Origin: Choristoneura fumiferana
Lineage: Eukaryota > Arthropoda > Insecta > Lepidoptera > Tortricidae
Reading direction: 5' to 3'
DNA: 64,000 bases
Assembly (NCBI RefSeq): GCF_025370935.1
Contig: NC_133472.1
Span: 21,855,875-21,919,874 of the forward strand
Shown in pieces: positions 11,701 to 20,944 of the stretch. Below the pieces are notes generated by a model that saw nothing but the letters and a program-made list of their open reading frames with translations, did no database searches and was not told where the DNA came from. The first letter of the stretch is position 1. Every line of letters begins with the position of its first letter. The position numbers and the translations under genes are program-made.

Positions 11701-14700
11701 TGTCCCAAAATTATTTTGAGGTGTGTAGTATAGCTTTCTTCAGTGGGTGACTTTAATTGGTTTAAAAGTTCTACAAATTATCGACATCTTTAGTACGGTA
11801 GTTTATTTATTTACACATTAAGTTATGAGTTATGTTTATAACATTTTTTCAAAAAGTTGTCTTAAAAACTGTAAGCAGTTTTATATAACAATTAGCTTTT
11901 GCCCGCGGCTTCGCCCACGTAGAATTCGGTTATCGCGAGCTGTTTCCTTGGGAACTGTATTTTTCGGGGTAAAAAGTAGCCTATGTCACTTTCTGGCCCA
12001 TAAACTATCTCTATGCCAAAAATCACGTCAATCCGTCGCTCCATTTCGACGTGAAAAACGGACAAACATACAAACACACACACTTTCACATTTATAATAT
12101 TAGTATGGATTAATTAAAATAAATAAATATCACGGGACAATTCAAACCAATTGACCTAGTCCCAAAGTAGCATAGCAAAGCTTGTGTTATGGGTACTAAG
12201 CAACGGATAAATATAATTATATAGATATAGATACATACTTAATAGTTATTTATGTGGCTGGTGCATAATGAGAGGCATTAAAGTACGAGTGTCACGAGTG
12301 TTTTAATGTCTAATTATGTATAGCCGCATACATAACTTTATCTACATGCATATCATAAGTTTTATATAATATGTTCAGATATGGCCTGTATTTTTGAGTT
12401 AGTGTTACTGATAACTAGTTTGAAGTACCTACCAAAGCTTAAATAAAACAGATAATAAAAAACTAAAGTTTTATTTATAATAATAATTATTATGTACATG
12501 CTTGTCATAAGTTTTCTACAATATGTACAGATATGCATTGTTAAAAAAAGTATTACCGATACTTTAATGTAAACATTAAGATGCACCCGCAGATACCAGG
12601 TTTCTTAATAAAGGCCATTTGATAGTCGTTTCTGAACATATAATAGGGAAGTTATGATATGCATGTAGATAAATACATATTAAACACCCAATACCCGAGA
12701 ACAAACATTCGTATTTTCATACAAATATCTGCCCCGACACGGGAATCGAACCCGGGACCTCAAGCTTCGTAGTCAGGTTCTCTAACCATTAGGCCATCTG
12801 GTCGTCAAATAATATTTATTAAATGTTTTGTTTATTTGTTTTTTTTGTAGGTGTTTCGAGGATACTAGCACTGTACAACAACTATCATGGTCCGATGACT
12901 ATTCTACAAGACCTTCCACCAGGATTAAATAATACTGAGGAGTTGTATGTGTGTTTTGGCAAAGATTGGTACCGGTCGCCATCCAGTTTCCACTTACCTC
13001 CTATGTATCGGATCCGTTTCATAACGAGTGAATTCAATGGACAACTACCGGCACCATACGATTCGTCCTACAATGGTATTATTTTTGAGCAATTCCTTTT
13101 TTAAAGCTTTTTTTCTTAAAACTCTTCTTATGTGATTGAGATGAGACTTCAAATGTGATTAGAATTATAATGGCTGAATTGATTTCCATTAAAGTTATGA
13201 GACTTCGACAGTCTAACTAAAACTATCCGACAAAATAAGAATCATCGAAATCAGTTTTGTGGCCTTCTGGTTTATGGTTTTACACGATAATTTTTAATCG
13301 GTGATCAGGATCAGTCATTAATTTTTCTAAGTCAGTAATTATTGGTGTTCTGATCACATTGAAGCTGGAATTACATGAAACCAAACTTCGATTAGTGAAC
13401 TAAAACAATTACTTTGCTCACCCGCGACCTTAAGATACTACGTTTATGCATGATATGCGTGTTCATGAAATATATTGTGTTCATGCGTAATTGTCAACTC
13501 TTGATCACCGATAAAAATCCCCTTGTAATGTAGTCAAGGTGCCTTCGAATTCTGTCTCAAATGTTTCGGCAAGTTGTTGAGTTCGTTAGACTTACACCCC
13601 TGTGAATGTTTTTTGAGACTTGTTGAAAAATGTTTTCATACATTGATTGATGTTCAAAGACTAAGTGTACCATCGGAGGTGTCACTAAAGTTAGAGTAAA
13701 TAATCTCTATGACAAACCTTCACAGGGGGCGTTTAGTCAAACTAAGCTAACCTGAAATATTCCAGGTAAATATTAGTGCTAGCGGTACGCCAAAAAAAGT
13801 TGTAAATGCTGTTAAAAGCATGAAAGTCGGAACGATTGATCTTTAGGACATACGAATCAATTTGACCCGTAGCACGAAAACAAAAACAAAAATATTATAT
13901 ATGAGCCTATTTCATATCCTTTTAGGTACATTATACAAATAATGATTCAACCGTATCATATCTGGAGGGGCCCAAACTTGGTATGTTTTGAAAATGATTT
14001 TTATTTTAATTTAAAACAAGTGACTGAAATGTAATGATGTATACTCAGCGGCACAAAATTTGGCCCACCCTTCATACAAAATTACCGATTCTGCATACAT
14101 TTGAGGGCAAGATTTTTTTGCCGCTCAGTATATTTTTAGAATCGGCTTAGTAAGCCCTTTCATTAGATACCACACACGATAGGTTTCAGAACAAAAATTT
14201 TATTTTTCCCCATACAAAAAAACGATGACGTCATAACTGCTCTCCTTTTTTGTTTTTTTTTTCGTGCTACGGGTCAATTTTTTTTTCTATTAAATGGCAA
14301 ACGAGCTAGTGAGTCTCCTGATGGTAAGAGATCACCACCGCTCATAAACATCTGCAACACCAGGGGTATTGCAGATGCGTTGCCAACCTAGAGGCCTAAA
14401 ATGGGATACCTCAAGTGCCAGTAATTTCACTGGCTGTCTTACTCTCCACGCCGAAACACAACAGTGCAAGAACTGCTACTTCACGGCAGGATTAGCGAGC
14501 AAGATGGTGGTACCAATCCGGGCAGACCTGATTGATACCTATTCCTGATTGATTCGTACGGCCTAAAGATCAATCGTTCCGATTTTCATGCTTTTAACAG
14601 CATGTGCAGCTTTACATAATTAATTAATTTTTTTACAGCCACCCGTCTCGTACACAGTCATTTCAACGACCTCAACAAGGGAAATAACAGTACCTACCTT

Positions 14701-14931
14701 AAACCTTCCGAGTGTCATTATCTTCTTGACTCCGATGTTGGCCAGCCCAACGCGTTGCAGCCAGCATATCATCTTCAGTCAGATTTATGGCAAATAATAT
14801 CAAATGTTGCTTTGCTGGATTCTGAAAAATCTCGTACAGTTTTCAGGGCGTTTTTTGTACCTTTTTTAACAAATAAACATAATGTTTACGCGTCCTTATA
14901 CTTGTTAAAGAATAAACTAATCTTAAATTGA
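2710..14931 (+). CDS. ALG9: Dolichyl-P-Man alpha-1,2-mannosyltransferase ALG9, eight exons
   Basis: ALG9 (glycosyltransferase family 22) is an ER multipass membrane enzyme that adds alpha-1,2-linked mannose from dolichol-phosphate-mannose to the lumenal Man6 and Man8 dolichol-linked N-glycan precursor. Coding exons are 2710-2815 (exon from acceptor 2648), 3456-3642, 4168-4367, 5724-6001, 6183-6340, 10580-10764, 12851-13075 and 14639-14931. All junctions are GT-AG with matching phases and sum to 543 codons plus stop, against about 611 in human. Family motifs are seen in order: IADCDEAYNYWEPLHYL, QTWEYSPVYAIRSY, HGPDLYGVEPW, a GFLNFN segment, QPHKEERF, KDWYRSPSSFHLP, and a C-terminal RAFFVPFLTNKHNVY. 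The start is uncertain: the frame stays open upstream to the acceptor, adding about 20 residues, and ATG 2710 is the first methionine in that exon. Introns 5 to 7 are swollen by transposons, but the coding frame is intact. Confidence 0.95.
3005..3110 (+). repeat. Helitron-like 3' end fragment in ALG9 intron 1
   Basis: It ends in a GC-rich hairpin (GCGGGCGAAGCCGTGGGC) followed by AAAAGCTAG and T, the pattern of a Helitron 3' terminus. Related copies occur at 11891-12110, 25340-25481, 28868-29303, 59009-59234 and 61200-61280. Confidence 0.6.
4480..4810. mobile_element. Foldback MITE in ALG9 intron 3, TA duplication
   Basis: Terminal inverted repeats of about 30 bases start CACGTCGAGGGGAAAATGGG and are followed by a partial inner complement. 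TA flanks both ends (4478-4479 and 4811-4812), as expected for a Tc1/mariner-type non-autonomous element of 331 bp. No coding content. Confidence 0.75.
4846..4989. mobile_element. Palindromic MITE in ALG9 intron 3
   Basis: The left arm begins GGTCAAGGACTTTAATTCAT and the right arm is its near complement over about 40 bases, with both arms containing CCATGG. It follows the previous MITE by only 35 bases. A decayed relative sharing the central GTCATAGTGACAT motif lies at about 17545-17605. The flanking duplication is not clear. Confidence 0.65.
5398..5588. mobile_element. GC-rich foldback element in ALG9 intron 3
   Basis: The ends are GACCCCCCC and GGGGGGGTC, with AGTCTTTCGAG and its complement next to them. 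A second internal inverted pair, GCGACGCCAGCGCTGGC and its complement, lies at about 5449-5466 and 5490-5510. It is much richer in GC than its surroundings and ends 135 bases before exon 4. Open frames across it on both strands follow from the palindrome and are not genes. Confidence 0.6.
6664..6762. mobile_element. Small foldback repeat in ALG9 intron 5
   Basis: ATCGACATGGCCAAAGTTAC near 6666 and its complement near 6760 enclose about 40 bases. The arms include AAAAATATG and its complement. It is a hairpin-type non-autonomous element or its remnant. Confidence 0.5.
6780..7240 (+). repeat. Degenerate TTATGCGAAT-type internal repeats
   Basis: Variants of TTATGCGAATT and TTATGCNAA recur at irregular spacing through this AT-rich part of ALG9 intron 5. 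No open frame is present. It may be the interior of an unrecognised transposon, similar in style to the motif cluster at 19180-19850. Confidence 0.35.
7799..9059 (+). mobile_element. maT-like (IS630-Tc1-mariner, DD37D) transposon, 1261 bp
   Basis: Comparison with the second repeat copy at 9828, which reads CATCATAG without the insert, fixes the limits. The element is flanked by TA at 7797-7798 and 9060-9061. The terminal repeats (about 26 bases) share GTCCCAAAGTTCTGTCAC on the left and ATCCCAAAGTTCTGTCAC on the complement of the right. The length and TA duplication are typical of the superfamily. The enclosed transposase is broken, so the copy is inactive. Confidence 0.88.
7942..8941 (+). pseudogene. 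Broken maT-type transposase
   Basis: The first segment (7942-8283) starts MEWTLKENRIAVLALHRCG and has a helix-turn-helix followed by a basic RIGRPRS hook. An in-frame TAG ends it at 8284-8286. The frame then continues through DILFTDEKVF, which carries the first catalytic Asp. Shifts near 8430, 8540 and 8640 break it again. A middle frame holds FVFQQDSAPV with the second Asp. The last segment (to 8941) holds SSPDLNPLDY with the third. Allowing for the shifts, 37 residues separate the second and third Asp, the DD37D signature described for maT elements of moths. At least one nonsense and several frameshift changes make it non-functional. Confidence 0.85.
9435..9589. mobile_element. PIF/Harbinger-type MITE, 155 bp
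   Basis: The 16-base terminal repeats are perfect: CCCCCTTATTCATAAA and its complement. TAA flanks both ends (9432-9434 and 9590-9592). Repeat copy 1 reads GACTAAGTATATAATGG at the same place, which is the empty site with a single TAA. The insertion is thus defined to the base. Confidence 0.88.
10176..10396. mobile_element. Foldback MITE, 221 bp, TAA duplication, in ALG9 intron 5
   Basis: The arms begin GGCTGCGTTTCCACCAGAG and end in its near complement, with GATGTGCGAGGATGTGTTG inside each arm. TAA flanks it at 10173-10175 and 10397-10399. A half-copy of a related family lies at about 33380-33495. Exon 6 starts only 183 bases further on. Confidence 0.75.
11100..11530. repeat. Unclassified dispersed-repeat-like segment in ALG9 intron 6
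   Basis: It contains TAGCTCTGAAACGGTTGGAC-type sequence resembling the interior of the Helitron-like repeats at 29136-29240 and 42720-42750. No complete element ends were found. No exon signal or convincing frame lies here. Confidence 0.35.
11891..12110 (-). repeat. Near-complete Helitron-like repeat in ALG9 intron 6
   Basis: In reverse orientation it begins with TAATATTATAAATGTGAAAG, continues through a GAGCGACGGATTGACGTG block and ends in a GCGGGCAAAAGCTAA-type terminus with a GC hairpin. Full-length comparison partners are at 28983-29303 and 59009-59234. Confidence 0.65.
12117..12806 (-). mobile_element. tRNA-derived SINE with an internal insertion, ALG9 intron 6
   Basis: On the minus strand the head (12731-12806) is tRNA-like, with an A-box-type TGGCCTAATGGTTAGAG and a B box GGTTCGATTCC. 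It is followed by a body shared with 29320-29500 and 49905-50110. The body is interrupted by about 410 bases (12250-12660) absent from the other copies. Inside that insert, a TCATAAGTTTT-containing stretch occurs twice in direct orientation (about 12353 and 12505). The head carries SINE-type drift and lies inside an intron, so it is not a working tRNA gene. Confidence 0.75.
13284..13525. repeat. Weak foldback in ALG9 intron 7
   Basis: ATTTTTAATCGGTGATCA near 13291 is complementary to TTGATCACCGATAAAAAT near 13501. The arms are short and diverged, so this may be an old MITE. The interval 13530-13760 resembles 22405-22740: both hold CCCTGTG/CCTGTAG, ATTGATG..AAGTGTACC and GTCAAACTAAG blocks, so it is part of another dispersed repeat. 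Confidence 0.35.
14042..14130. mobile_element. 89-bp MITE, TA duplication (copy 1)
   Basis: It starts TACTCAGCGGCA and ends in the complement TGCCGCTCAGTA. TA flanks it at 14040-14041 and 14131-14132. A second copy of exactly the same length is at 44947-45035. Confidence 0.8.
14278..14545 (+). repeat. CR1/Zenon-tail-like SINE repeat (copy 1)
   Basis: Conserved blocks include TCCTGATGGTAAGAGATCAC, CATCTGCAACACCAGGGGTA and GATGGGATACCTCAAGTGCC. Copies lie at 25545-25830 and 47250-47405, with a diverged relative at 28530-28640. It is inserted in the arm of a larger foldback element. The Zenon/CR1 link is from memory of lepidopteran repeat families and is an inference. Confidence 0.65.
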
Positions 14932-15220
14932 TATATATTCCAATAAGTTACATAATCATAAAATACTATCGAAGTCAAAAATATAATATATCCGTTCAGT
15001 TGTAAAAATTTGCATACCTTATATTTGGAAATTGACCATAAAATATGAACACCATTAATTATAAGTATATTAAGCAATTTCTTGGTCATTTTTTGGTCCT
15101 GATGTTCAATGAAATTTGAGCACGATAAATGGCCAGTACTTACTCAGTTACTATTGTATTCAAACCTTATAATTTATTTTAAAATGGTTGGCATTTAATA
15201 AAATAGTAAATTTACTCATT
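14932..15220 (+). other. ALG9 3' untranslated region and poly(A) signal
   Basis: AT-rich sequence follows the ALG9 stop. The first AATAAA after the stop on this strand is at 15197-15202, which would give a 3' UTR of about 290 bases. Confidence 0.5.
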
Positions 15221-16380
15221 TTTACCGCTTGACTAAAAATTTACAAGCTAAGTCAAAATTGTTTTCACAAAATAAAAACCCGATGGTTCCTAAAACAGTT
15301 GCTCTAAAGGTAGTGATTGGTTGGTCCAGGGTTGGTCAGGCGGTTCACTCCAGATTCGAATCAATGTTCACTAGAGTATGCTTATATTTTCTTACATTCC
15401 GTAGTCGCACGGCTTGGTTTGATTGATATAGAAAATATATTTGCTTGATCTTTTTCTTCAATACATAGGACGTCGAATGCAGTCGTGGGACTATGCATAG
15501 TTAGTATTAATATATGGTCGAATCCGAGTGAACGTTCTCTACGTGTTCACTTTTCATTTTTAGTTCATTCGGAGTTGGAATGAATGGTGCCGAAAGAAAA
15601 TATCCAACATGGATGGTTTCTTTCATGAATTCATTAGGCACTTTCATTTCATTTTACGTTTCAGGCGTGTCCCTTTGAGTGAAACGTGCAAAATTAAACT
15701 TAAAAATGAATATAAATAATTAACCGTCTGATATCACCTCTTGATGTCCTGGTAAAAAAAAAACACTGTGTAATAAATAATCTTAGGAAATAAACAACAT
15801 AATAAGTAAGTAACAATATTTATTTGACAAAAAATAATTCAACTTAATGTCATTATTGTGTACTTTGATTGTATACATGTCTAGTCAAAGAATATGGGTA
15901 GCAAAATTTGTATACGTTATGCCTATCCAATTTATTAAAAGTGTAAACAAACAGATTTCATCAAAATTCTTGTATAAACACCCACTGGATCGAATCAATA
16001 ATACATTTATATATAATTCGTGTCTTTTAACTAGATTTCTAATCACTTTTTCACAAATTCACTTGATTTCAATATTTATTTTTAATTTGAAAAATCTTCG
16101 TCAAAATCCGAGTTATTCCTTGATTGAAACTTATACTTGTGTATTATCTTTAGTTCCTGGTATAGTTACTGCTTTTATACTTGAATAAACAGTCTTTGGA
16201 ATATTGTAAATAATATATAGACAAAAATACGTTGATCTATTCAATTAATAAATAATCGATTTACTGAACAGATTAATTATTTTGCAATAGGTTCTAGGTT
16301 TTCACATCACTAAATGTCTATGGTCGGGTTAATGGCGTGTTTGTGTACGCTTGTCATAAATTGGATTGGAATACAATATA
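15221..16380. other. Intergenic, no gene seen
   Basis: AT-rich sequence. An open frame at 15847-16188 (113 codons, plus strand) has low-complexity, Ile/Leu/Asn-rich composition and no splice or start support, so I do not call it a gene. I recognised no complete repeat. Confidence 0.5.
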
Positions 16381-16384
16381 GTAG

Positions 16385-17120
16385 CGTCCCAGTGGTTTGA
16401 CTTGTGACCTTTCAAGCACTGGGTTGAGGGTTCGAAACCGGGCTCGCACTTTGTGAGTTTTTCGTAATTTGAGCTAATTTTGCAAACATTTGAAATTTTG
16501 TGGAAATATGAAAACGTGAGAAATCCCGCACACCGCACAGCTGCGAAGTTATTTAAGGATGTGTGTGAAGTTGTCAATCTGTACTGGGCATGCGTATGAA
16601 CACGGGGTGGAAAGTTGAGATGGGGCAGCAATACTGGGTTAAGACACTAACTTTAGTTAAAATGTTCAGTTTTTAGTTGTCTACATACTGTTTAATTTTC
16701 TTTAAGCATAAACAGATTCATATTAGTAAAAAACAACATGTGAAAGTTTCACTTTGCAAATTAGTAGGTACCCTACGAACTGTATGGAAAAAAGTTTTCT
16801 TTGATTGGTGAGTGTTCTAGTACTCTAACCTTAGTTGGTCTTAAAGAGTGTTTTAATCCTTGATAGAAATGGGACCGATTGGCATAAATAAAAGTTAAAT
16901 CTGTCAATTTTCTCGCTGACTGTACATTTTATCAAAATCAGTGAATGTCGATTGTCATCACTCAAAAAGTTAGTAAAGGTCTAAGAGTATTTTCGCATAG
17001 CAGCAAGGGATCTAGTAGCTGCCCTTGCTGCCCCATCTCAACTTTCCACCCTATAGTCCAAGGTCCATTCTGTGATGTAATGAGGGCTGAGCCCAGCTGT
17101 GGGACGTATCTATGTACATT
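16385..17120 (+). mobile_element. Rearranged tRNA-derived SINE with an inverted internal segment
   Basis: The head (about 16388-16460) has AGTGGTTTGAC and a GGTTCGAAACC B box and is related to the SINE at 43650. A GGGTGGAAAGTTGAGATGGG block at about 16606 reappears inverted at about 17032-17051. SINE-tail-like sequence (GAGCCCAGCTGTGGGACGTA) then follows in the original direction. About 400 bases between the arms are AT-rich and unrecognised. Confidence 0.55.
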
Positions 17121-17604
17121 ATTTATGTCGTCTGGAGACATCATTGTGGATAGCCAAAGTAATACTAATGCTAATGTAGTGCTTTACTATACCTAGTAAA
17201 TAAGTATAATTTTTTAATCTAAAGAATGGAATGTATGTTAACAGGACTGGTTATTGTAGAAGATTTTGTAACTAATGAAAGCTACATGTCATAGAGTGGT
17301 ATTTAAATAGACTTAACTTTTGCAAGACTTTGGATCCTTATAGCAATCATTTAATATTAGAATATATCATTAGTTACTGATTAAGAGTAGAGTTACCAAT
17401 TTATTTTTAAAGAAATAAGTTTTTCTTTGTATTTTTGATTTTATTTATTTAAATAAAAAAATGTTTTTAATTTCATATACATCTTTTATTTTATTACGCA
17501 CGCTAAGTCCTAATGCCGTAATTAAGACCTATTACGGCCAGAGGCACAGTAAACGTCATAGTGACATAGCATTAATTATTACAAAGAAAATCGTAATGAC
17601 AACA

Positions 17605-17760
17605 ATACAATACAATTACTCTTTATTGTACACCAGAAATAGTAAGCGATACAGGAAACAGGTACACAGAGAGAACATTACAAGGTAAGCAATAGGCGGC
17701 CTTTTCGCTTAAGATCGATGTCTTCCAGGCAACCTTTTTTACAGAAAAAAGGAACGGCTA
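17605..17760 (-). repeat. LINE-like 3' end repeat (copy 1)
   Basis: ACAATTACTCTTTATTGTAC starts a block that runs to AAGGTAAGCAATAGGCGGCC. Copies lie at 34655-34790 and 54655-54745. The read-through direction suggests the minus strand of a non-LTR element. The interval 17200-17545 shows no gene. Confidence 0.5.
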
Positions 17761-17989
17761 GTTTATAGCAGGTGGTGGCATCAACAGTAGATCAGAAAAT
17801 TAAAACTCAACAAAAATACATCTACACATACCACAGATTACCCCCTCAAGATACCGCATACAAGGCGGTTGATGCGCCGATCTCATTCTATATTTCAGTA
17901 TGTGTGCTTATTTTAAAAACAATTTTGGCATGAAAATGCAACAGTTGTATAACAGGATTCGAAAAAGGTGAGTGGCGTGACTTGAAGTG

Positions 17990-18205
17990 AAGTTCGACCC
18001 CGGACTTCGAACCCGGTTGTTTTAAAAAAAAAAAAAACTTCAAACACCTACTAAAATAAATTAAAGTATGTGAAAACAATGCATTTTATTCATTTTAGAC
18101 AATGTTTCATGGACACATTTACTTCTTAAGACGTACACAATCGATATCTAAATAGAAATAGTGTAAGTTTTTTTTTCAAAACAACCGGGTTCGAATCCCG
18201 AGCTG
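17990..18205. repeat. Inverted pair of tRNA-like B-box fragments
   Basis: AAAACAACCGGGTTCGAA occurs on the minus strand at about 18000-18024 and on the plus strand at about 18178-18200, each beside a homopolymer T/A tract. The pair would form a hairpin of about 200 bases. It looks like two SINE heads joined head to head. Confidence 0.5.
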
Positions 18206-18765
18206 AGTACAGGTTTTTTTTTAAATGCATGAATGCAGTTTTTCTTGTTATTAAAATCGATGTCATGGTTTCTAAGAAGAAATTTTCGTATGTCGTATAG
18301 TTTCTGACTTTCCCATACTGACCGATATAAATGGGCCACCCTGTATACGATCTATGTTTTAATTACTTGCTCGTATTACGGGCCCCACCATGCATAGATG
18401 CATTAACAAACAACTCTACTAACAAAGCTATGGATTTTTTAATCTGAAATAAAAATATTATTATTATTATTAATATGTAACTAGGTATAATCTGTGCAGC
18501 AGAGCAGCCATTTCGGATAAAAGCTATACAACGCACAAAACTAATATTGATTAGTTATATCGAAACGGACAGTTATAAAAATAGATTAAAACCATCTTTT
18601 CAGATACAAATCCAATTGAGAATGGAACAAAACGGAGGCGTTTTCCATTAACTCGTAAAGGAAAAACTTTTTCCATTTGGCCATTAACCAGTGTTGTGGC
18701 AGCAACCGTTCTGTATTCCTCTTTTTGTAGCTTTGATTTTGAAATAATTGTTTGTATTTAATACT

Positions 18766-19070
18766 ATCTTTTACCCGCGGCTTCGCTCGCGTGAAACATA
18801 AACATTTCAAAGAAGCAAGCAAGCATGCAAGTGAGCATGTAACCATGCATAATTATGCAAGAAATAGTGCAAAGCATGTGCATGCATGCAATGTTGCATG
18901 CATTCAAGACTGCACTCAAGCATGCAAGCAAGCATGTAATTATGCAAAAAATGTATGCATTCGAGCATGCAAGCAAAAATTTCATAGTAATCGGTGCAGT
19001 AGCGGTGAGAGCGTAACAAACAAACAAACTCACTCTCCCCTTTATAATAGTAAGGATTACTGTAACATCC
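18766..19070 (-). repeat. Helitron-like ends enclosing an AAGCATGC array
   Basis: The left edge (ACCCGCGGCTTCGCTCGCGT) is a reversed Helitron-like 3' end and the right edge (TCCCCTTTATAATAGTAAGG) is a reversed 5' end. Between them, about 18815-18985 is filled with AAGCATGC/GCAAGCATGC units. The same unit forms the longer array at 27305-27575. Open frames over it on both strands are low-complexity artefacts. Confidence 0.6.
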
Positions 19071-19179
19071 TTTTATCATAAGAAGTATTTAAGATCGAGA
19101 TAAAATGAAACCATTTTTGTAACTTCACGTCTTAAATTAAAATAAGTAGGTACCTAATTAAAACGGGTGCCCTTCGCAA

Positions 19180-19850
19180 GGTCTAAAATTTTTTGGTCGA
19201 AATTGTTTAATTATAATATTGCATGACATACTTCTTTTCTGCATAAAGATTTTTTGCATGCATACTTTTTTTCTCCTAAAGTAGGTACTATTGGTCTAAA
19301 ATTGTTTAGTCTAAAATTTTAATTACTAAAATGCTAAATTCATAATGCAGTTAGATCTTATTATCATTTAGTCTAATATTCAATGTCGTGAAATAAAAAT
19401 AACGACGGTATTTAAGGTTTTTTGAAGATAAAAGAATGAAGTTTGATACCTACTGGATGTCTATCCAGTATCAAACATTATTTTTTTTATCTTCAGCACA
19501 GTAAAGGGGGGGGGGGGCGTCGGACCCCCCGCTATATGTATAGAATACCGAGGTAACATGATTGTTTAAACTATAGGTTAGGTAAGGTTATTATTGTATT
19601 AAGGCGCGAAGCGCCTTAACTAGGCGGAATAGGAGCTCCGCGAAGCGGAGGTTTGTTGACTTCGCTTCAGAGTTATATTTAATTTCAAGATATAAAATTA
19701 GTGGGATTAATATTCGGAAACGACAAACCATACAAATGTTATACTAAACAATTTTCGACCAAAAACTGTTATGAAAAACAATTTCGACCAAACAATTTAT
19801 GCAAAAATATAGACTCGACCAAACAATTTATGCAATAATATATTTGTCTT
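19180..19850. repeat. Motif-swarm repeat: GGTCGAAATTGTTT and ACCAAACAATTTATGCA
   Basis: GGTCGAAATTGTTT and GGTCTAAAATTGTTTAG variants cluster at 19190-19380. Their complements, such as CGACCAAACAATTTATGCA, cluster at 19740-19840. One more is at about 20645-20675, beyond a LINE fragment. The centre holds two short GAA-loop hairpins (19601-19650) and poly-G at 19507-19518. It looks like an uncharacterised element with many inverted sub-terminal motifs. Confidence 0.5.
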
Positions 19851-19864
19851 TGCTCTCAGAAGAC

Positions 19865-20356
19865 AACGATACGGTGTCGGTTGAAGCAACACTGACAGCT
19901 TACCATGGATATATCATCTGATCTACGTTATGGACTAATTTTGTGGGGGAATTTGGTGGATGAGGAGAGAGCATTTAAAATCCAAAAAAATGTGTCCGGA
20001 TAATTTGTGGCGCTCGGATAGATGACAGTTGTGTACCTCTGTTCAAAAAAGTGCTTATATTGCCGTTGCCGTCTTTGTACATCAGAGATGCATGTGTCTT
20101 TGTCAGTACGCAGCAATCTAGTTTCCAAAAACGTGGTGACATGATGCTTAGACAGACCAGAAAAGGGATCATGGACCTGCTGTACAAACCTCGCGCGAGT
20201 AAGGCAATTTATGCTAAAAATGCGGTTAACATGTGCATTAAATTGTATAACACCCTGCCGCAGGACATTAAGGCTCTCCGGATAAATAGTTTTAAGAATA
20301 AGTTGATGAGTTGGCTTCTCGACAGATGTTTTTATACCGTTAAGAGTTATTTGTAG
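19865..20356 (+). pseudogene. Non-LTR retrotransposon ORF2 C-terminal fragment
   Basis: Conceptual translation gives DLRYGLILWGNLVDEERAF, FKIQKKCVRIICGARI (across a frameshift near 19990), VLILPLPSLYIRDACVFV and finally LYNTLPQDIKALRINSFKNK, ending at TAG 20354. This order is the region after the reverse transcriptase in jockey/CR1-like LINEs. The 5' part is missing. An AT-rich tail runs to about 20500, and the fragment lies inside the motif-swarm repeat. The clade cannot be fixed from this piece. Confidence 0.75.
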
Positions 20357-20944
20357 ATTTTTTTTTATAATTTTTGGTATTGTTTTGTATTATTTGAGAA
20401 TTATTATTGAACTTATGAATTTATTTGTTTTGATTATTTTTGATCTATTTTAATTTCATATTTGACATTCGAAATTTGTAATTGTAATAAAATAATTATA
20501 CGCCTCTCAATAGAATATTTGCACGCCTGCATGCAGGCTGATAACACTGAAATAAAAATATACAATGTAAGACCTTCCCGTACTGTAGTCTGGCAAACAA
20601 ATACTTTTGACTTTGTCTTTTGACAAAAAAAAGTTACGAAAAAATATTATGCAAAACAATTTTCGACAAGTCGATATAGACCCAATTAAAACACTCGTAG
20701 TGATTGTATACTTACTTACTCTTTGAAATATATTGGCTGACATGTGTCGTCAGTAGAAATGGGGCTCACGAGTGAAAATTTAGGTACTATATTTTTTCGT
20801 CAACGCTTAGGCCTGCTTGTCGTATGAATTTAATTCTAGCTGAACGACAACATAATGTATATCGCGGATATGCTGAGTTTTGACGCGGTCTTGTGGTGGC
20901 CTAAGCGGTGCGGTGTTATATCATGGTAGCTCGCGGCAACTGTT

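Larger units (their letters stand above)
13790..14620. mobile_element. Long foldback element with insertions, ALG9 intron 7
   Basis: The left arm (about 13797-13885) holds AAGCATGAAAGTCGGAACG, GATTGATCTTTAGG and TTTGACCCGTAGCACGAAAA. The right arm (about 14262-14610) holds their complements. The right arm is split between GGGTCAA (14276) and GATTGATTCG (about 14549) by a SINE-like repeat. A third, 89-bp MITE sits in the loop. Three layers of insertion are stacked directly before the last ALG9 exon. Confidence 0.7.

Noticed and set aside
12731..12806. tRNA gene on the minus strand
   Set aside because: A and B boxes are present, but the sequence is the head of a repeated SINE with a shared body, also seen at 50033-50110.
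15847..16188. 113-codon ORF
   Set aside because: AT-rich composition, no splice or family support, and no homologous repeat.
20507..20743. 78-codon minus-strand ORF
   Set aside because: It covers AT-rich sequence between the LINE tail and the motif-swarm edge and has no recognisable features.
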